From NCBI GenBank assembly GCA_963070105.1, contig OY718806.1:3865865-3929864 (forward strand): 64,000 bases of DNA, given 5' to 3'. This DNA is from Litomosoides sigmodontis. Its lineage: Eukaryota > Nematoda > Chromadorea > Rhabditida > Onchocercidae. Of the stretch, positions 39,456 to 52,926 are shown in pieces (positions within the stretch are counted from its first letter, which is position 1; each line of letters opens with the position of its first letter). The notes below the pieces were generated by a model that worked only from the letters and a program-made list of their open reading frames with translations, was not told the DNA's origin and did not search any database. Made by a program: the position numbers and the translations under genes.

Positions 39456-42400
39456 ATGGCACCAAGTTTTCGTCCCCATTTATTTGCTTGGTTTTTGGCG
39501 ATTTTATCAGGTATTTCAAGAATTTCTCCATTATCCTGCCCATAATTATTCAATTAATGAAAAGCAAGCAATACGGCAAAATGATCCTGCAAACATTTAT
39601 AGCTGCTATTCATCCCAAAAGTGAACAAATCAACTTTCGCAATATTATCATTTTTATGAAGATATCTTTCATTTCAGGTGCACGAGCTGATTCTAACTTA
39701 ACGATCAATTCCTATGATCCCGAATATGGAGTGTTTATTGGCGAATTGCCTGATTCATCAGATGCAGATATTAAAGGCCGAGTTTATATCGTAAATGAAA
39801 CAACTTTGCAAATCATCAATTTTACTTACAATGGTAAAGCACCAGGTAGGACTATTCTGTCTAAACTCATTCTATCCTCAATCTGCAATTCATCTTCTGT
39901 GCATTTAAAACATTATGATTTAAGATGTTTTGAGCGGTCAAGCAAATTCCCTCTAATACCCTACATTAATTTTTGTTTTCAATGCTGATTTTATTTAATC
40001 ATGATATTTTATGATTTAATTTAATGATAATTATGATCTAATGAATTATGGCTTAATATTTTAGTGCATTTTTGCGGAAGAATGTAACTTGAAATTTAAA
40101 GCAAAATAAAATGATTAAAACAGAGCTATAAAATATATATTGATATTTTCTTATGCTTCAAAATTGGGTCTGTTCGAGATCTGCATTAATGAAGGGGTTA
40201 ATAGATGAATTCATGCGTTTAAATGATGGAGAGAATGGGGGCTTCAGTGCCCTCCAGCAGCACAGATGCATAAGCTTATCGTCATTCTTGTCCACGCAAC
40301 TTCCAGTATTCGTTCGGAAATTCAGCCCTGTACGCTTGCATTAATTATTAACTCATTGTGAATGACAGCTGCACATTGACAGTTACCAACTACTTACTTA
40401 GTTCAAAAGATATCTCAGCGTTCAAGTATGACGCAATAGCTTGTAAGGTTTTAAATTCCCGTCTGCAAAATCATCAGAATGATTCAGGATAATGCAAAAG
40501 AGCAGAGTTTATGAGTATCTTTGTGCCACGGTCGTGCCCTTTGATGTCTTTACACTTATCATTTCAAGTATCCTTCTCCATCGACTATTTGTTATCCATG
40601 TAGTCCGTAAAAAAAATGGGGAATGATCTAGCAACTTGATTCAATTACTGTCCGCAAAATATTTTGACCTTTCATGATGCAGAGCTCAGTGCGATTTATA
40701 ACATACAGTACAATTTGAAGAAAGTCTCTGTTCCTTCAATTTTTGCTGTGAGAAGGTGGAAAGGCTCGCAAGATTGTCTTGATACTAATAGCTTTTAACT
40801 TAAGGCTTATTTAATTAACCAGCAATATTTCCTTTAAATCATTTAAACGAATAATCAGTTTATAAGTAAGGCATCAAAATCACAGTATTTTCAAAGCACT
40901 TGATAAACTCCTAAACTAACTGATTTACATTCCTTACATTATTGTTGAATTGTTTGACATCCGCAATTTAACCATTTCTTTCCACTTTCGCCACTTTTAT
41001 TTTCCGGAAAAGTATCGCTTCGTTGTCAATAATTTCAGATTTATACTTTTGGCTGGATCAAAATGACGCACCATCTGTTAGCGGTCTCAAAATTCCAACA
41101 TTTGAATTTGGGTACGCCTATTTCTATCACCTAAATTCTTTAATAAATTCAACAAAATTTGACAATTAATTACCTCCCTTTTACCGTGAATGAAGAGGAT
41201 TTTGTTGCAGGATTGCTCCGATTGGTCCGTACAAGAATGCAGAACGAGTTGTGCTGGTATTGCCGGGGCTTCACAAAATTAGCTCATTCAAAAGTTTCTC
41301 TCTGTTCTGCTTTAAATTCGAGGCAAGTTAGATAAATTTGAGGTAATTTGCTGGGTGCAAATTAGTTTTAGTAAAAATTTTTAGGAAATCGGAAAAAAGA
41401 AGGTGAAGGCAGTTCCTTGCACTTTGAATTTGAATTCTCAAAATAAGATTTATTTTAACTAGAATGTCTTACTGATAGTGATTGGTTCTGTTTTAGAGAA
41501 GACTGATAAATTTCAGCATAACTTTGGTACAATTCTAATTCCGGATACTGTGGTCATCCCAAAACCACAATTTCTAGCTACCGAATTGCGTGGTAGCCGA
41601 TATAGTGTTGGCTCTGGGCCTATCTTAATAATTGACAGAAGGACAATCAAAATTTTCGGATTTACCTTTGATGGTGATAAAGCACCAGGTAGAACGATCA
41701 GAAGATTTTATCAATTCTATAAAATAATGAAATTTCTAGTAGAATATCTTAAATCTGCTTTCAGACGGCTACTTTTTTGTTGGTCGAGGACCGAATGTTG
41801 CACATGATGCTGGAGTCAAAGTATCCATACGTGGGAGAGATATCCCTGGAATGTAAGTGTTTTATCAATTCTATATCTGTATAACAATCTAACTAATATA
41901 TGAAATTAAATTTAAGCTATCATTTCACGTACTATCGCTGTTTCTCTTTTTAAGGTCAGTTATTCACTTAGACCATAAGTATGCCATCATTCGAATTTTC
42001 AGGATAACCGCAATGAATGAGCGATATCGTGGTGGACAAGATATAATCATAGATCTGCCTGCGGAATACGACATTAATCATATTGATTGGCTATCCGTTT
42101 ACTGCTATAAATTCCGGGTTGATTTCGGGCACGTGTCAATTATGAATGTATCCCAACGAATTCCTCCCTATGTACCACCACAGAAACGAGTAAGCCAATT
42201 TCCTCTATGCAAAATTTCCCCGAGATTACTTGCTCCTGTTGAAATAATCATTTACCAATAAATCATGCGAATTTCTTGATAACCCGTTTAATTTAAAAGT
42301 ATTTGAAAATTGGTGGGTAGGATGGAGACAAACAACTTATGTATATTCAAAAAAGACTCGAGCAAATCCTTCATACAGCTTTCCTATATCAAGTTGATAC

Positions 42401-43833
42401 CTTTCTTATCAGACTACTTCCATTTTCGGTACCAAAATACCTTATGATTTTTCCGCCAACTCTAATGAGGTTTTATATCCTATTTTTCAGTTCGATGATA
42501 TGGAACTTTCTAAAATTGATGGATGGCCATTAATTTCACTGCTAGGAACAGATGATCGTTTAAATTTTACGTTTCAGTTGGGACCACCTGGTGGTCGACG
42601 AGGCTATCAGGTATTTTCTGTTTTTATTTCAACACATAAGATGCAGAGTGATAGTGTGGATTGAATTTTTGAAATGAATCAGCGAAATTTGCATTTCTAT
42701 TGCAGTTTATGGCACATGCCAGACCAGCGAAATACGTGTGGTACGTGAACGGATATCTGGCTGACATTTATTTGAAACGTGGTGTTACATACACATTCAA
42801 GTAAATTTTGATCAAGTTTGCGCGTTTCTTAATTACAAAGTCGTAAAGAAGAGGACGATTTTCTTAAAGAATTTCTTTATCTTTGCACATGTAATTTCTG
42901 GTGGGAAAATAAATTTAAAAAAATTTATTGGTGAAAGGCAAATAACAAGGAGAAGTTTCATCGTGAAAATTGATTCAAATCCAAAATCTGCACGGAGTCC
43001 ATTTTTAATCAGAGATAGTCTTTGCATGAGTGCTGATGGTTGTTTTTAGCGTTGAAGGTGGTGATGATAAATCCACTAGTGATTTTTACAATCCGTTGTA
43101 CATATCGGATGATCCGTTTGGTGGGTACGCTAAATTATCCAGTGATGAACGAGAGGTATATTAAACGTCTTGCACTTCTCTTTTTTGTGTTTTAAAGTTT
43201 TAAGTTTTTATTTTATTCGTCCTAAGTTTTATCCATCTAGAAAATATCTAACGACATTGCAGCAAGTGAAAATAGTAGCCGGACATAATCCAAACGAAAC
43301 AGCTGGTCGTCTGTGTTTGTGGTCACACGATGGTGAGGATGATGAAGATGCTGACAAATTCAGTAGTTTCATTGAATACCGGCGTTCACTTAAATTAAAA
43401 TGCATTGAAACATCTAAAACTGCAACATTTCATTTCACTCCAAAGGCTGAAACACCCGACACTCTTTATTATCAAGTAACTTTCATCCATTAACGAGACA
43501 TTCGTTCGTTTTAATTTTCATCCTTTAAATTGAAATGGATTTTCATCCTAATTATCTATGCATTTAAAATTTTATTGACATTTATGCTTGTAGAGCTATT
43601 CAACGTATAATATGGGGTGGAAGATTCATGTTGTGGACGACTTACCAAAAGATATCGCAGATTTTGTGGAAGAGCCATATCAGTACGACATCTGGTTGCA
43701 ACAGCATCATCTGCTAAACGCAAGAGAGGGATCGCTATCCGGAGCAGCGCCACATTTCGACGCCCACTCTTTCATCATTTTATCAATTCTACATCTCGTG
43801 ATATGCACTGCTCCTACGTTTTTATTACAGTGA
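39456..43833 (+). CDS. Skeletor-like protein: two DM13 domains plus C-terminal cupredoxin-like region
   Basis: Exons: 39456-39510, 39678-39845, 41039-41111, 41211-41326, 41497-41688, 41765-41852, 42003-42189, 42491-42610, 42706-42800, 43050-43155, 43263-43475, 43594-43833. All phases close, giving 550 residues. The ATG at 39456 yields a signal peptide (MAPSFRPHLFAWFLAILSG). DM13-1 runs from FIGELPDSSDADIKGRVYI through APDLYFWLDQND to SSFKSFSLFCFKFE. DM13-2 runs from ELRGSRYSVG through APDGYFFVGRGPN to IDWLSVYCYKFRVDFG. Both keep the cysteine before the final aromatic strand. The C-terminal part (LNFTFQLGPPGGRRGYQF, KYVWYVNGYLADIYLKRG, YISDDPFGGYAKLS, GRLCLWSHDGED, PDTLYYQSYS, MGWKIHVVD) matches the part that follows the DOMON domain in insect Skeletor, but no DOMON domain is present between DM13-2 and this part. 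The hydrophobic tail (FIILSILHLVICTAPTFLL) suggests a GPI or membrane anchor. DM13 domains are predicted to act in extracellular redox or hydroxylation; the exact role is unknown. The donor near 41321-41326 has an alternative GC form. Confidence 0.9.
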
Positions 43834-45445
43834 GGTGACATTGGTGCTAAATCGACTGATCTCTTGAAGCTTTTCTAGGTAGACCATTTTCCATTTCAAG
43901 TTAATATCTTTCACTGCTCAGTTTGAAATCGATCCCCCAGATCTCGTTGGCAGCAAAAACCTCAATTTGAAAATTAATGCATTTCTTCTCAATTGTTATA
44001 TCTTATACCGCATTTAAATGCTACCCAGTCTTTTCTGAACATGAATGAAAATAAGCTCTAAAATTTAGAAAGAAATTGAATGATTTTCATAAAATAATAT
44101 TGAATTCCTAAACCAACGATGAAGTAAGAAATTTGCTGAATTTTCGTAAACAATAGGTTTGATTTTTAAAGAGAAAAAGAAAACGCTTCAAACGCTGACC
44201 AGAATTGAAGGATACATTATTTGTAAGGTTTGTATTATATGCCACGGGATGTTGCTGCACGAACATAAATTCATTCCTTCATAGTTTGTAAGATGAACTG
44301 TTATATTGGTCGCTCATGTCGAAATACTGTAAATTCATGAAGCACTACTTCACATTCCGTATCACTCATCTATGCATTTGATGTTTCGAAAGTTGTACTT
44401 GTCAATCATCCACTGTCAACAAAAATTCATCCTTCATAAATTTAAAGTTACAAAAAGACACAGAAGAACCACCCCAATTGCAGAGTGAATGTCACAAAAT
44501 CATTGTAAAAACCGCTCAATTAGCGATTTCCAGCTAGCTTCCAGTCATTAACGCTTGAATTCCGCGTTAACTTTTAAGCAAATACGTTTCATTTCAGAAT
44601 TTTTGTTCCTCTTTTCTCTTGCAACATCACAACTCCATTGAATATGCGTCTCCTCAGAATGCACGAACTACAAATTACACTTTATTCGTCGTTATAATAT
44701 ACAGTTAGAAAGACTAGGTGTAAAAAAAACAAGTCAAACGTGACGGAATATGTCTAAATCGGTTTCTATGGAAAAAGAACATTGGCGGCAATATATATGA
44801 GAAGAAATTAGGCGTAAAATGAAACACGCATTAGTATGAAAACATGAAAGTTTAAGAGAAAAAAGAGACTGAAAACTAGGATCACAACGAAGATGATGAA
44901 ATGAAATGCTTGTTGATATGGAGTGCAGAGCGAAGTGACACACAGAAGTCATGATGTTAACATGAAATGATTCGAAATAGAAAAAAATATGTTTCATACT
45001 GAGCGATAGTGGCTTCCCCTATCGTCGTCATACTTGGAACATTTGTTTGATAGATGGATGTGAGTGTATTTAATGCAGATTGTATTGAAATACAATAATG
45101 GAGCACGAGAACACTTATGTACAGTACGACATTTTTAATTATACTTTTCCTTACTCCTCTTCCAATCAATAGTTTATATATATACTTTTCGTGCAAAAAA
45201 TTGAAATAGCAAAAGCTTTGATCTAGTTTTTTTTTTAATGAAAAAACTAGTACACTTTGCATATTTTTTGGATTGACCAATTATAATACTGTCGTAATCT
45301 TAGTTAATGGGAAGTTAAATAAATTCTCATAAAAACATTTAGTCCGAATGACTAAGTGAATTGAAACTCGTTACAGTAATAATCTGATTAACAAGAAAAA
45401 TGTTAAACATAGAAAAATTGAAACGGTAGAAGCTTGATGCGGTGG
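43834..45445. other. 3' region between two convergent genes
   Basis: 1.6 kb between the stop codons of the Skeletor-like gene (+) and the SoxD gene (-). It holds their 3' UTRs. Open frames on - (44734-44997, 44957-45280) have no recognised content. Confidence 0.55.
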
Positions 45446-48400
45446 CTATTCAGCGGTTTGTAACATATGGCAATGATGATGATGGGCTAGATCGGTGAGC
45501 ACGGTAGCGCCACTAAGGCTGGCAAAATCGACGGAGGAGAACGACGGAGAGTGTGCTGCGGTACCATTACTATTCTCGGGAAGTACCACTGATGCTGTCG
45601 TTGACGTTGATACTGAATTAGTGTTGTTGACTGTTAAGGACTGACTGGAGCCAGATCCAGGACTCACGGCCGTAGTACGCTGATTAGCATCACTGCCCCA
45701 TTCATTGGTAGCAGACGAACAACCGGTGGTGCTACCACCTGTTGTTCCCGCTGTTTTGTTCCTCATTAAATTCTTATACTCATTGATACGAACCTTCCTT
45801 CCATCTACCACACATGTTCGTTTTGGCCTAGGTCTGAAAGTGATGAGAATTACACCATAAACGATGAAAAACGTGGCTTTCAAGTTTTAGCATTCCATGA
45901 CCTCATTCTACATTTTACAAAAATGCCTAAATCTTAATCCTTCTTGGCAAAAGAATTAGAAATTTCTAGTGGGAAAATGATACCTGTAACGATAATCGGG
46001 ATGTTGCTCCATGTGCAACTTGCTCAATCGAGATTGTTCTTCGTAGTATGGTTGCTTCTCTCTATTGGACATTGTCTTCCATCTCGATCCTACATTAAAT
46101 GGACTTAAGAAATGAAAATTGCAAAAAAGTTTGGAATTTTCAACATCAATATATATATATATATATTAATGTTCCATCTTACAGACTATAAACTTAAAAT
46201 CTAACCAAGGATTTTCGAAATATTACTGTTGTGCATATCCGGACAAGCCTTCAAGATTTTCCTCCGCTCATCGCGTGCCCAGACCATAAAGGCATTCATT
46301 GGACGCTTGATATGATTTGGTGATTTGGCAGGAATTCGAGTCGGAATACTCTCTAGCGTCATCACACCCCCAGGAGTACTTTCGCCTGATGAACCAGGTG
46401 AGTGGCTAGTGAAAGCTGATGCTAAAAGAGCACGATTATGAACGCTTTTCAATAGCCTATTCCAATTCGAGTAGTGTAATTTCACGAAAATTGGTCTATT
46501 ACTGCAGTTTGCAATGGACTGACAGACATATGTTAAGGGTAGAGTGAGTGACCAATTGCAACAGCCACACTGACGACATAAAGCATTAATTAACATCTGA
46601 GATCGAAAGACTACAAATAATTCCAAGTCACGTCGAAAATCCACTTACTTTCAGAGGCAAAAGAATGTGAGATCGAAGAGCAAGATAACCGATTTAGAAT
46701 CTCAGATGGTGAATTTGGTTTTTTCGAACTGCTATTACTACTGTTCAGCAATAATACTTTACGTACCTTCGAATAATCTGCGGGGCTGAAAAAAAAATAT
46801 TTGTTAGATTTCATTTGAATCCCATATCTGAGCAATAACAAATAGCCTTAAAATGCAGAGAATCTAAAAATTCCATCACTTCAGTCAGAAGTAAAAATTA
46901 ACAGTCTAAAATGATACTGGAATGCACAAGCCTTTTCAATTTAACTTTGCTCAAATTTAGTGGTGTTTCACAACCATTTCGATCAGTACAATCGATTCCT
47001 GCTGTTCCCAAATGATTGGTCACATTATTCATTCGACTACTGACACTTTGGGAAAGCACTGTTGCCGCTGTCAGGACACCACAATCGTTCCCAAGTGCGG
47101 CTCCATTCAGAAACTGCCCATATGTTGTTGCTAAAAAAAATCATTATCCAAATTACTGATCTACTAATCTAACAACTTTCTGCATCTAGAGTGATACTAA
47201 ATAAAGCACTGCATATAAAAATTCATTGCGAAAACTGTCATCCAATTTGTGGTTAGAATTCTGAACTAAAATAAATCATCAATCTAGATCACAACGATCC
47301 GAAAAAAATCCCTAAAGCGCAATGATGCAAGAAGTGTCAGCAATCTTTAATCCTTTATAATTTATCTATCCCAGTTTATTACTAATGACTGTAATTACCC
47401 TCCCGTACAGTTAAGTATCACTAATTATCTGAATGAAAGCAATATAAAATATTTCCATCCCGTTGGTTTGCTAAAAATAAAAGTGCAATAACAGAAACGG
47501 TTCCTCCAAGTTCACGAAAAAATAGTACCAGATGGTAGCATGCAACCTAATCGTACAGCGTTGGAATGTTGCGCAGCATGAAGGGCAGATGCCATGGCAA
47601 GTAGTCGTTGTTGATTCTGTTGTTGCTGGATAAGATATTGTTGCCTAAGCATCAATTCATCTAAGTTGCCAGCCGACATCTTCTGAAAATTGTGGAAATG
47701 GCAGGTGAACAAAGCCGTTCGTATTTTCTTGTTAATCTGGCTCATTTTAATTTAAAATTTTCTACTCCTGTAAGAGATGGGCATAACACTATAAAACGCT
47801 GTGTCATACGGGTTTCTTCCATTCGGAATATCTTGCAATTCTCGGCGATTCCCATTTTCTATTCTCTCATTCAAATTTCTTTAATTTAATCTCGTTATTT
47901 ATTCCTTTTGTTGAAATTAAATTATGCAAAAAAAAGTCTATAATTATACCAGTTCTATAATTATACCATTTAAGCTATCCTTCATTTTATTGCAACCACA
48001 CAATTCAATAAAATAAAGGATAGCTTAAATGAAAGAATAAAGGCAGTTCGACTCATAACATGGAAATTCAAATGCACATACACACTACAGGTAAAGATAC
48101 TGTAACTTTAATGATACGGTGCCTAACAATGAGATGTCGAGTGAGGCAAACGGTACCGGTCAGAAAAATAGAGTCCCTCTGCTTGGCTCAACCCCCCTTC
48201 TCCGCCCGGCTTGACCGTATTAAATCTTTTTGGAAGCACTTTCCAACCACTCGCAACGGGCAACCATCCAACCAAATGCCCCACCCAATCTCCTTGTCCT
48301 CTCATATATGCATGTTTTAAATCTACGGTGCCTACTCACACAAATTTTAACAAAACAAACCCAAACTACAACTTCTCTGAAGCACTGCCCTATGATCCAC

Positions 48401-51400
48401 AGATGAGCAGTGTGCATGATAGCAGACGACCTAGGAGACATAACCAATAAGTACTCCGTGTAATTTACGCTATGTAAACAATAGCACTACCTGGAAACAA
48501 CTTTGTCCCTTAGCTTCCGCAACTAATTCGTCCGTATCTTTCAGACTTGACTCCTCGATATCCTCCTTATTGATATGTATTTCACCACAACTCAAGCGTT
48601 CTTTAACAGCTTTCAGCTGAAATTTGAAAGTAAAAGCTCATGAAATAAAAAAAAATAGCTCGAGAGTAGTGGAATTGGTGGTGATGTTAATTGTTGTGTG
48701 CAAATTTTAGTATGCAATGGCAAATGTAGCAGAACAGAGTTCTAAGTTCCTGTGAAGATTCCGGCCCTTCCAGTAAGCTTGCTCAAGTCACTGAAAACGA
48801 ATTATGGCAATGATCAACAATTATAACTGTCGGAAAGGCACATGAGAGAACTTCTGACACTGCCAAGTTCTACAGCTCAAATAAGGTTAATCCGCGCAAT
48901 GAAATATCACACTCATCGGAACGCTAATGCTATTATACGCACTGAAACAATCACTCTAGTCCTCCTCAATTTTTTCCCACTCCGGATTCCTGAATCCCTG
49001 TTATCATCTATTTATGAGCAACGAGTTACTCTCAGCAACCGTTGAAAAGGAACAAGCGTTGTAAATGATATAAAACGTCCGGTGAAAGCGTCTAGTAAGC
49101 AGCACAAATGTTGGAACAATAGCAGCAGAACTCCTAAATTTTACTTTTCTGCCAAGCATTAATTAGTGAAAGGCTAGAAGAGGTCAAAAAACTGATAGAG
49201 CAGAGGCGCAACAGTGCGTATTTGTTACGACTTCGTGGTATGAGATTTTTAAACAAAGGAATGGAAAATTGCGTTGTTTGCTTTGCTAACGTAGCCTTCC
49301 CAGACAGTCACAAGCTTCAGAATGCCTTTTTTTAAATAACATTACAAAAGGAGCCATTCTGGCATTGCTTTTTTTTTTAATTTTCAATATAAACCATCGC
49401 CATTTTGTAGCAAAACAATAGAAAAATTTTTTCCGCAAAGTCATTGCAAAATTTTGCAAAAGGTTGTAAAAAAAGGACAATTCATCCGAATTTTCCGAAA
49501 CAAAAAATAACCTTCGCAGTGTGTTTTTTTGTGGATGGGGGGAGGGGAGGGAGAAGGATGAGGAGGCGAGACAAAATTCTTACTATTCAATCTATTTTCT
49601 CTAGAAATTATGGTGCATTAAAAATCTAGGATAACCTCTCACCAGTCATAGCTTCTGACTAAAAGAAGGACTAAAGAGAATAATTTACTGGTTATTATCC
49701 TGATCGTCTTCCGGAAGGCTACGTTACCTTCCATCATGCAATAATTGTTAAACAGACAGTTCCAGCAGTCTTGCTGTTGTATACGCTTATAAATGAATCG
49801 TTTAGTTCAGGAATTACTGCTGTAAAACAAATAGGGTGGAAATCATTCATTTCGCAGTAATATTTAGGAAATAACCCTTACGCACTCGCATTTTGCAATT
49901 TTGAACGGCACAAATATTGTTTGCCATCTCAATCAAACACGAGAAGTTTTAAATAGCAGATGGAAAGATTCCGACCTGTCGAATAAGATCTTGTACGAGA
50001 TCGAGTTTGCCATCATACGTGTCAACGCTGTTAAGAACCTCACGCAGTGAATGGCCATCAATTAATACACGACATCCGTGTTCCGTTTGTGCCAAGATAT
50101 CCGGGATATCTGTCAAGCCGGCTGAACCTGATGTGCTGGAAGATAAGTAATCAGTGATACGATAGAGGAATTTAAAAAGTTCCTACTTCCTAGCTACCTG
50201 GAAAAGTTTTTTAGGTACTATCAGGTCCTTAACTGTCTAAAAATTAACGAAACTTCGCCTATCGACAAATGTAATGGACAAACATGTATACTGTATATTT
50301 TTTGCTGCATTTATCCCACAATATAAGGAAACATCAAATGCAGCAAATACATGAAAAAAGGATGGCAACAAGGGAAGGAAATAAAGTGATCAGATGGCGT
50401 CAATGTTTCGACGCCAAAGATAAATCAATGCTATCGTTGTGTGTGTGTGTGTGTGCTTTTTTTTAGTTGTTCAAATGATTTAATCAAACAGGAAAAGATG
50501 CAGCATTTGGGTAACTTTACTTGTTTCTTCCTAATCTGTTCTGTCCTGGCTCTCCGTACTTGTCAGTAATGCAAGCCACTTTACAGTGCTACTCCGCAAA
50601 AATGAAAGTGTTTTTGTGATTGCGAGCTCGACGGTAGTTGATTGGGTTACTATTACATTTATTTAAACTTCAGCATTACAAAGAAGCATCGCTCAACCGC
50701 ATCCTTTTGAACTCAGATTATCTTTGAAGGAGGCATATGAAGTGCGTGGATCTCTCATTTCATCGTCAAAAGTTCAGAATAATTCCAGAAATTACATTAA
50801 TGGCAGAAGACTACTACTACGTTGACGTAAAAAAAAGCTCTGTTAAAGCAAAAACGCAAGATAGTAGAACCCGAATTAATAGCAAAATTTAATTTTAATT
50901 TTAGTCGTAAATTTGATTTTCTCTTATCAAAATATAGAAATGACAAAATTCGAGTTAAGCAAGCTGAATGGGCAATGACCGTCGCATTATATGCCATTTA
51001 CTATCTCTTATCAGCGTGTATATATATCATTATCAGGAAATACGAGCCTTGGAATCGTCCAATAGTCCACGATAACAAATATACAATGCACTAGTTGAAT
51101 ATGATGCTGATTTACCGGTCGTAACAGCAAACATGGCGATTTCTATGTTGTACGGGATATCGTTATCAGTAATTTGCATATTACGTTAACTCGATAAATA
51201 CACAACTAAACTAATGCTAAAATTAAAAGGGAACTAGTGTAAAACTGGAACCTATCTTCGGTACTGATGAAGCAGCAAAGTTGTTAAGAGAAAAGACTAC
51301 TTGAGCGACTGCACATTATTGATTTAGCCGATAAAAAAAAACGCTTCTCATCCTTTCCAGCCAATTTCAGTATGTAACCCTGCAAACTGCGTGAGAAATG

Positions 51401-52926
51401 AAACTTCCGCTTAAGGGAGACTCTTATCATCTCAACGTCCGTGGGAACCGACCAATGCTTTCTCATAAATCGCTGTCACCACGCACCTTTAATACATGAA
51501 AACACCGGATAACATGAACGCTAATGGTGCATAAAAGACATAAGCAATGTCTCAGTTTCATTTCAAGTAACAATTCAGAAAAAAAAATTCCACCAACTAC
51601 TGTGCCAAGAAAACTACCCAATATTAGCAAAACAAATACACCGAAAAAGCGTGTCTTTTTCGAAGAAATGTAGACTGGAAATTTACGGCATTTAAATTTC
51701 GCATTATTCCAAATGTTCCCAGATAGTACGATTAGACAAACATTCGCGCATATACTCATCAGAATTATGAACAGTAATATTAATTATGAATCCACTGAAC
51801 TCTCTAGTAATTATGGTAAGCAGAGTCACTAATTCTCTGTTCCACCTAAGGTAACATTTGTTTCTGCAAATCAATCACTGAACAGTGCAAGAAATGTTGA
51901 AAAAAAAACAAATAAATATAAAAAATAATGGTAGCGCCACCAATTATGAATTCATTAACATAATTTTAAGTTCCCAATTTTCGGAACAGTTAATTTTAAC
52001 TAGTCAGTGGAAGACTGAATACGTGATTCAAGATTAATCACAAAGAACGAAATGGTACCAGAGCACCATCCTACTTTCCATCTTTAAATACCCAAAACTT
52101 TTAATTCGAACTCATTCTATTGTTGGTGCAAAAACAGCTAAAGCCGAAAAGTTTGAGAATGAAGTTAGAACAATGAAGTCAAACTTATTGCTCCTTCCAA
52201 AACTCCAGCAGAGATATTTATTCTGGTATTATTGCTATTATCTCAACAAGAAAGATAATACATGAAGAGTTAGGAAGCACACCGAAAATGCTGCTCAAGC
52301 CACAGATTTCTTGAATTAGCAGTTCGGATATCGGAACTGTGTTTGCCCACTGTCCACGCATTTCATCTGGATATTGGGCCGTGCAATTGTTTGTTAATTC
52401 AGTGGAGAATGGAATAACTTGAGTAATACGAGCGAGGAACATTTTCATTTCAACAGCAAATTTGTTCAGAATAATCAAGTGGTTTGATGATATTTACAGC
52501 AACGATGTGAATGATGCCAACCTGGTGTGTTCGGAAATGCTTGAAGCATCGCTTTTTGATGAATCAACTTGTCCTCGAGGTGATGAAACAGATGTGAATT
52601 CTCTTATGGAACGGTGCTTCGTTACTTCTTCTTGCTGAAAACTTGACAAATTACTTTTCCTATTCTGACCCAAAATTCTAAAAACCTAATATTAGCCATA
52701 AAGTAAGCTAGAAATGTGTAATTACCTTAACAATACCATCTAAAATAAGCTCATCTGCAGGCATCTTCACTGGTGTAGTTGATTTTGTTATCAGTAAAGT
52801 ATCCTTAACTGCTTGAACACCGTTAGCGGTTGAAGTACTTGGCATCGGTTCAACAGTTGTAATTGGATAAAATGTTTCCGAGGTTTCCATAAGTCTTGTT
52901 GGCATTGTTTTACGACGTCCAGACAT
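45446..52926 (-). CDS. egl-13: SoxD-family HMG-box transcription factor (EGL-13/SOX5-SOX6-SOX13 type)
   Basis: Exons from 5' to 3': 52726-52926, 52522-52634, 49976-50135, 48491-48616, 47529-47682, 46946-47130, 46649-46785, 46206-46421, 45984-46089, 45446-45833; about 595 residues. The start at 52926 ([13 protein letters not shown]) follows an in-frame gap. The N-terminal half contains helical text [16 protein letters not shown] and a Gln-rich coiled-coil ([20 protein letters not shown]), as in SoxD proteins, plus the SoxD motif PLNLSK. The HMG box is complete over the last three exons: [58 protein letters not shown]. It is followed by the SoxD-specific [18 protein letters not shown]. The C-terminus is Ser/Thr-rich. 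SoxD factors are nuclear DNA-bending regulators; in C. elegans EGL-13 acts in uterine and neuronal cell fate. One junction (46946 to 46785) is a base out of phase with the splice sites I chose, so a micro-exon or different donor is likely there. The 2.4-kb intron 50136-52521 holds extra open frames. Confidence 0.93.
47967..48031. ncRNA. Near-perfect 26-bp stem hairpin in a SoxD intron (possible pre-miRNA or inverted repeat)
   Basis: Left arm 47967-47992 and right arm 48006-48031 pair at 25 of 26 positions around a 13-base loop. The size (65 bases) is that of a miRNA precursor, and it sits inside the intron between exons 48491-48616 and 47529-47682. Immediately to the left is a tandem repeat of TCTATAATTATACC. 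A small inverted-repeat element is an equally good explanation. Confidence 0.4.

Noticed and set aside
39251..39988. A 245-codon continuous frame at the start of the Skeletor-like gene
   Set aside because: It reads through a real intron. The ATG at 39456 in another frame gives a signal peptide and splices in phase to 39678, so the long frame's beginning and end are non-coding.
41321..41328. Second GC-AG intron in the Skeletor-like gene (GAG followed by GCAAGT)
   Set aside because: A GT donor five bases further (GTTAGA) also closes the phase with the acceptor before 41497, so the canonical choice is preferred.
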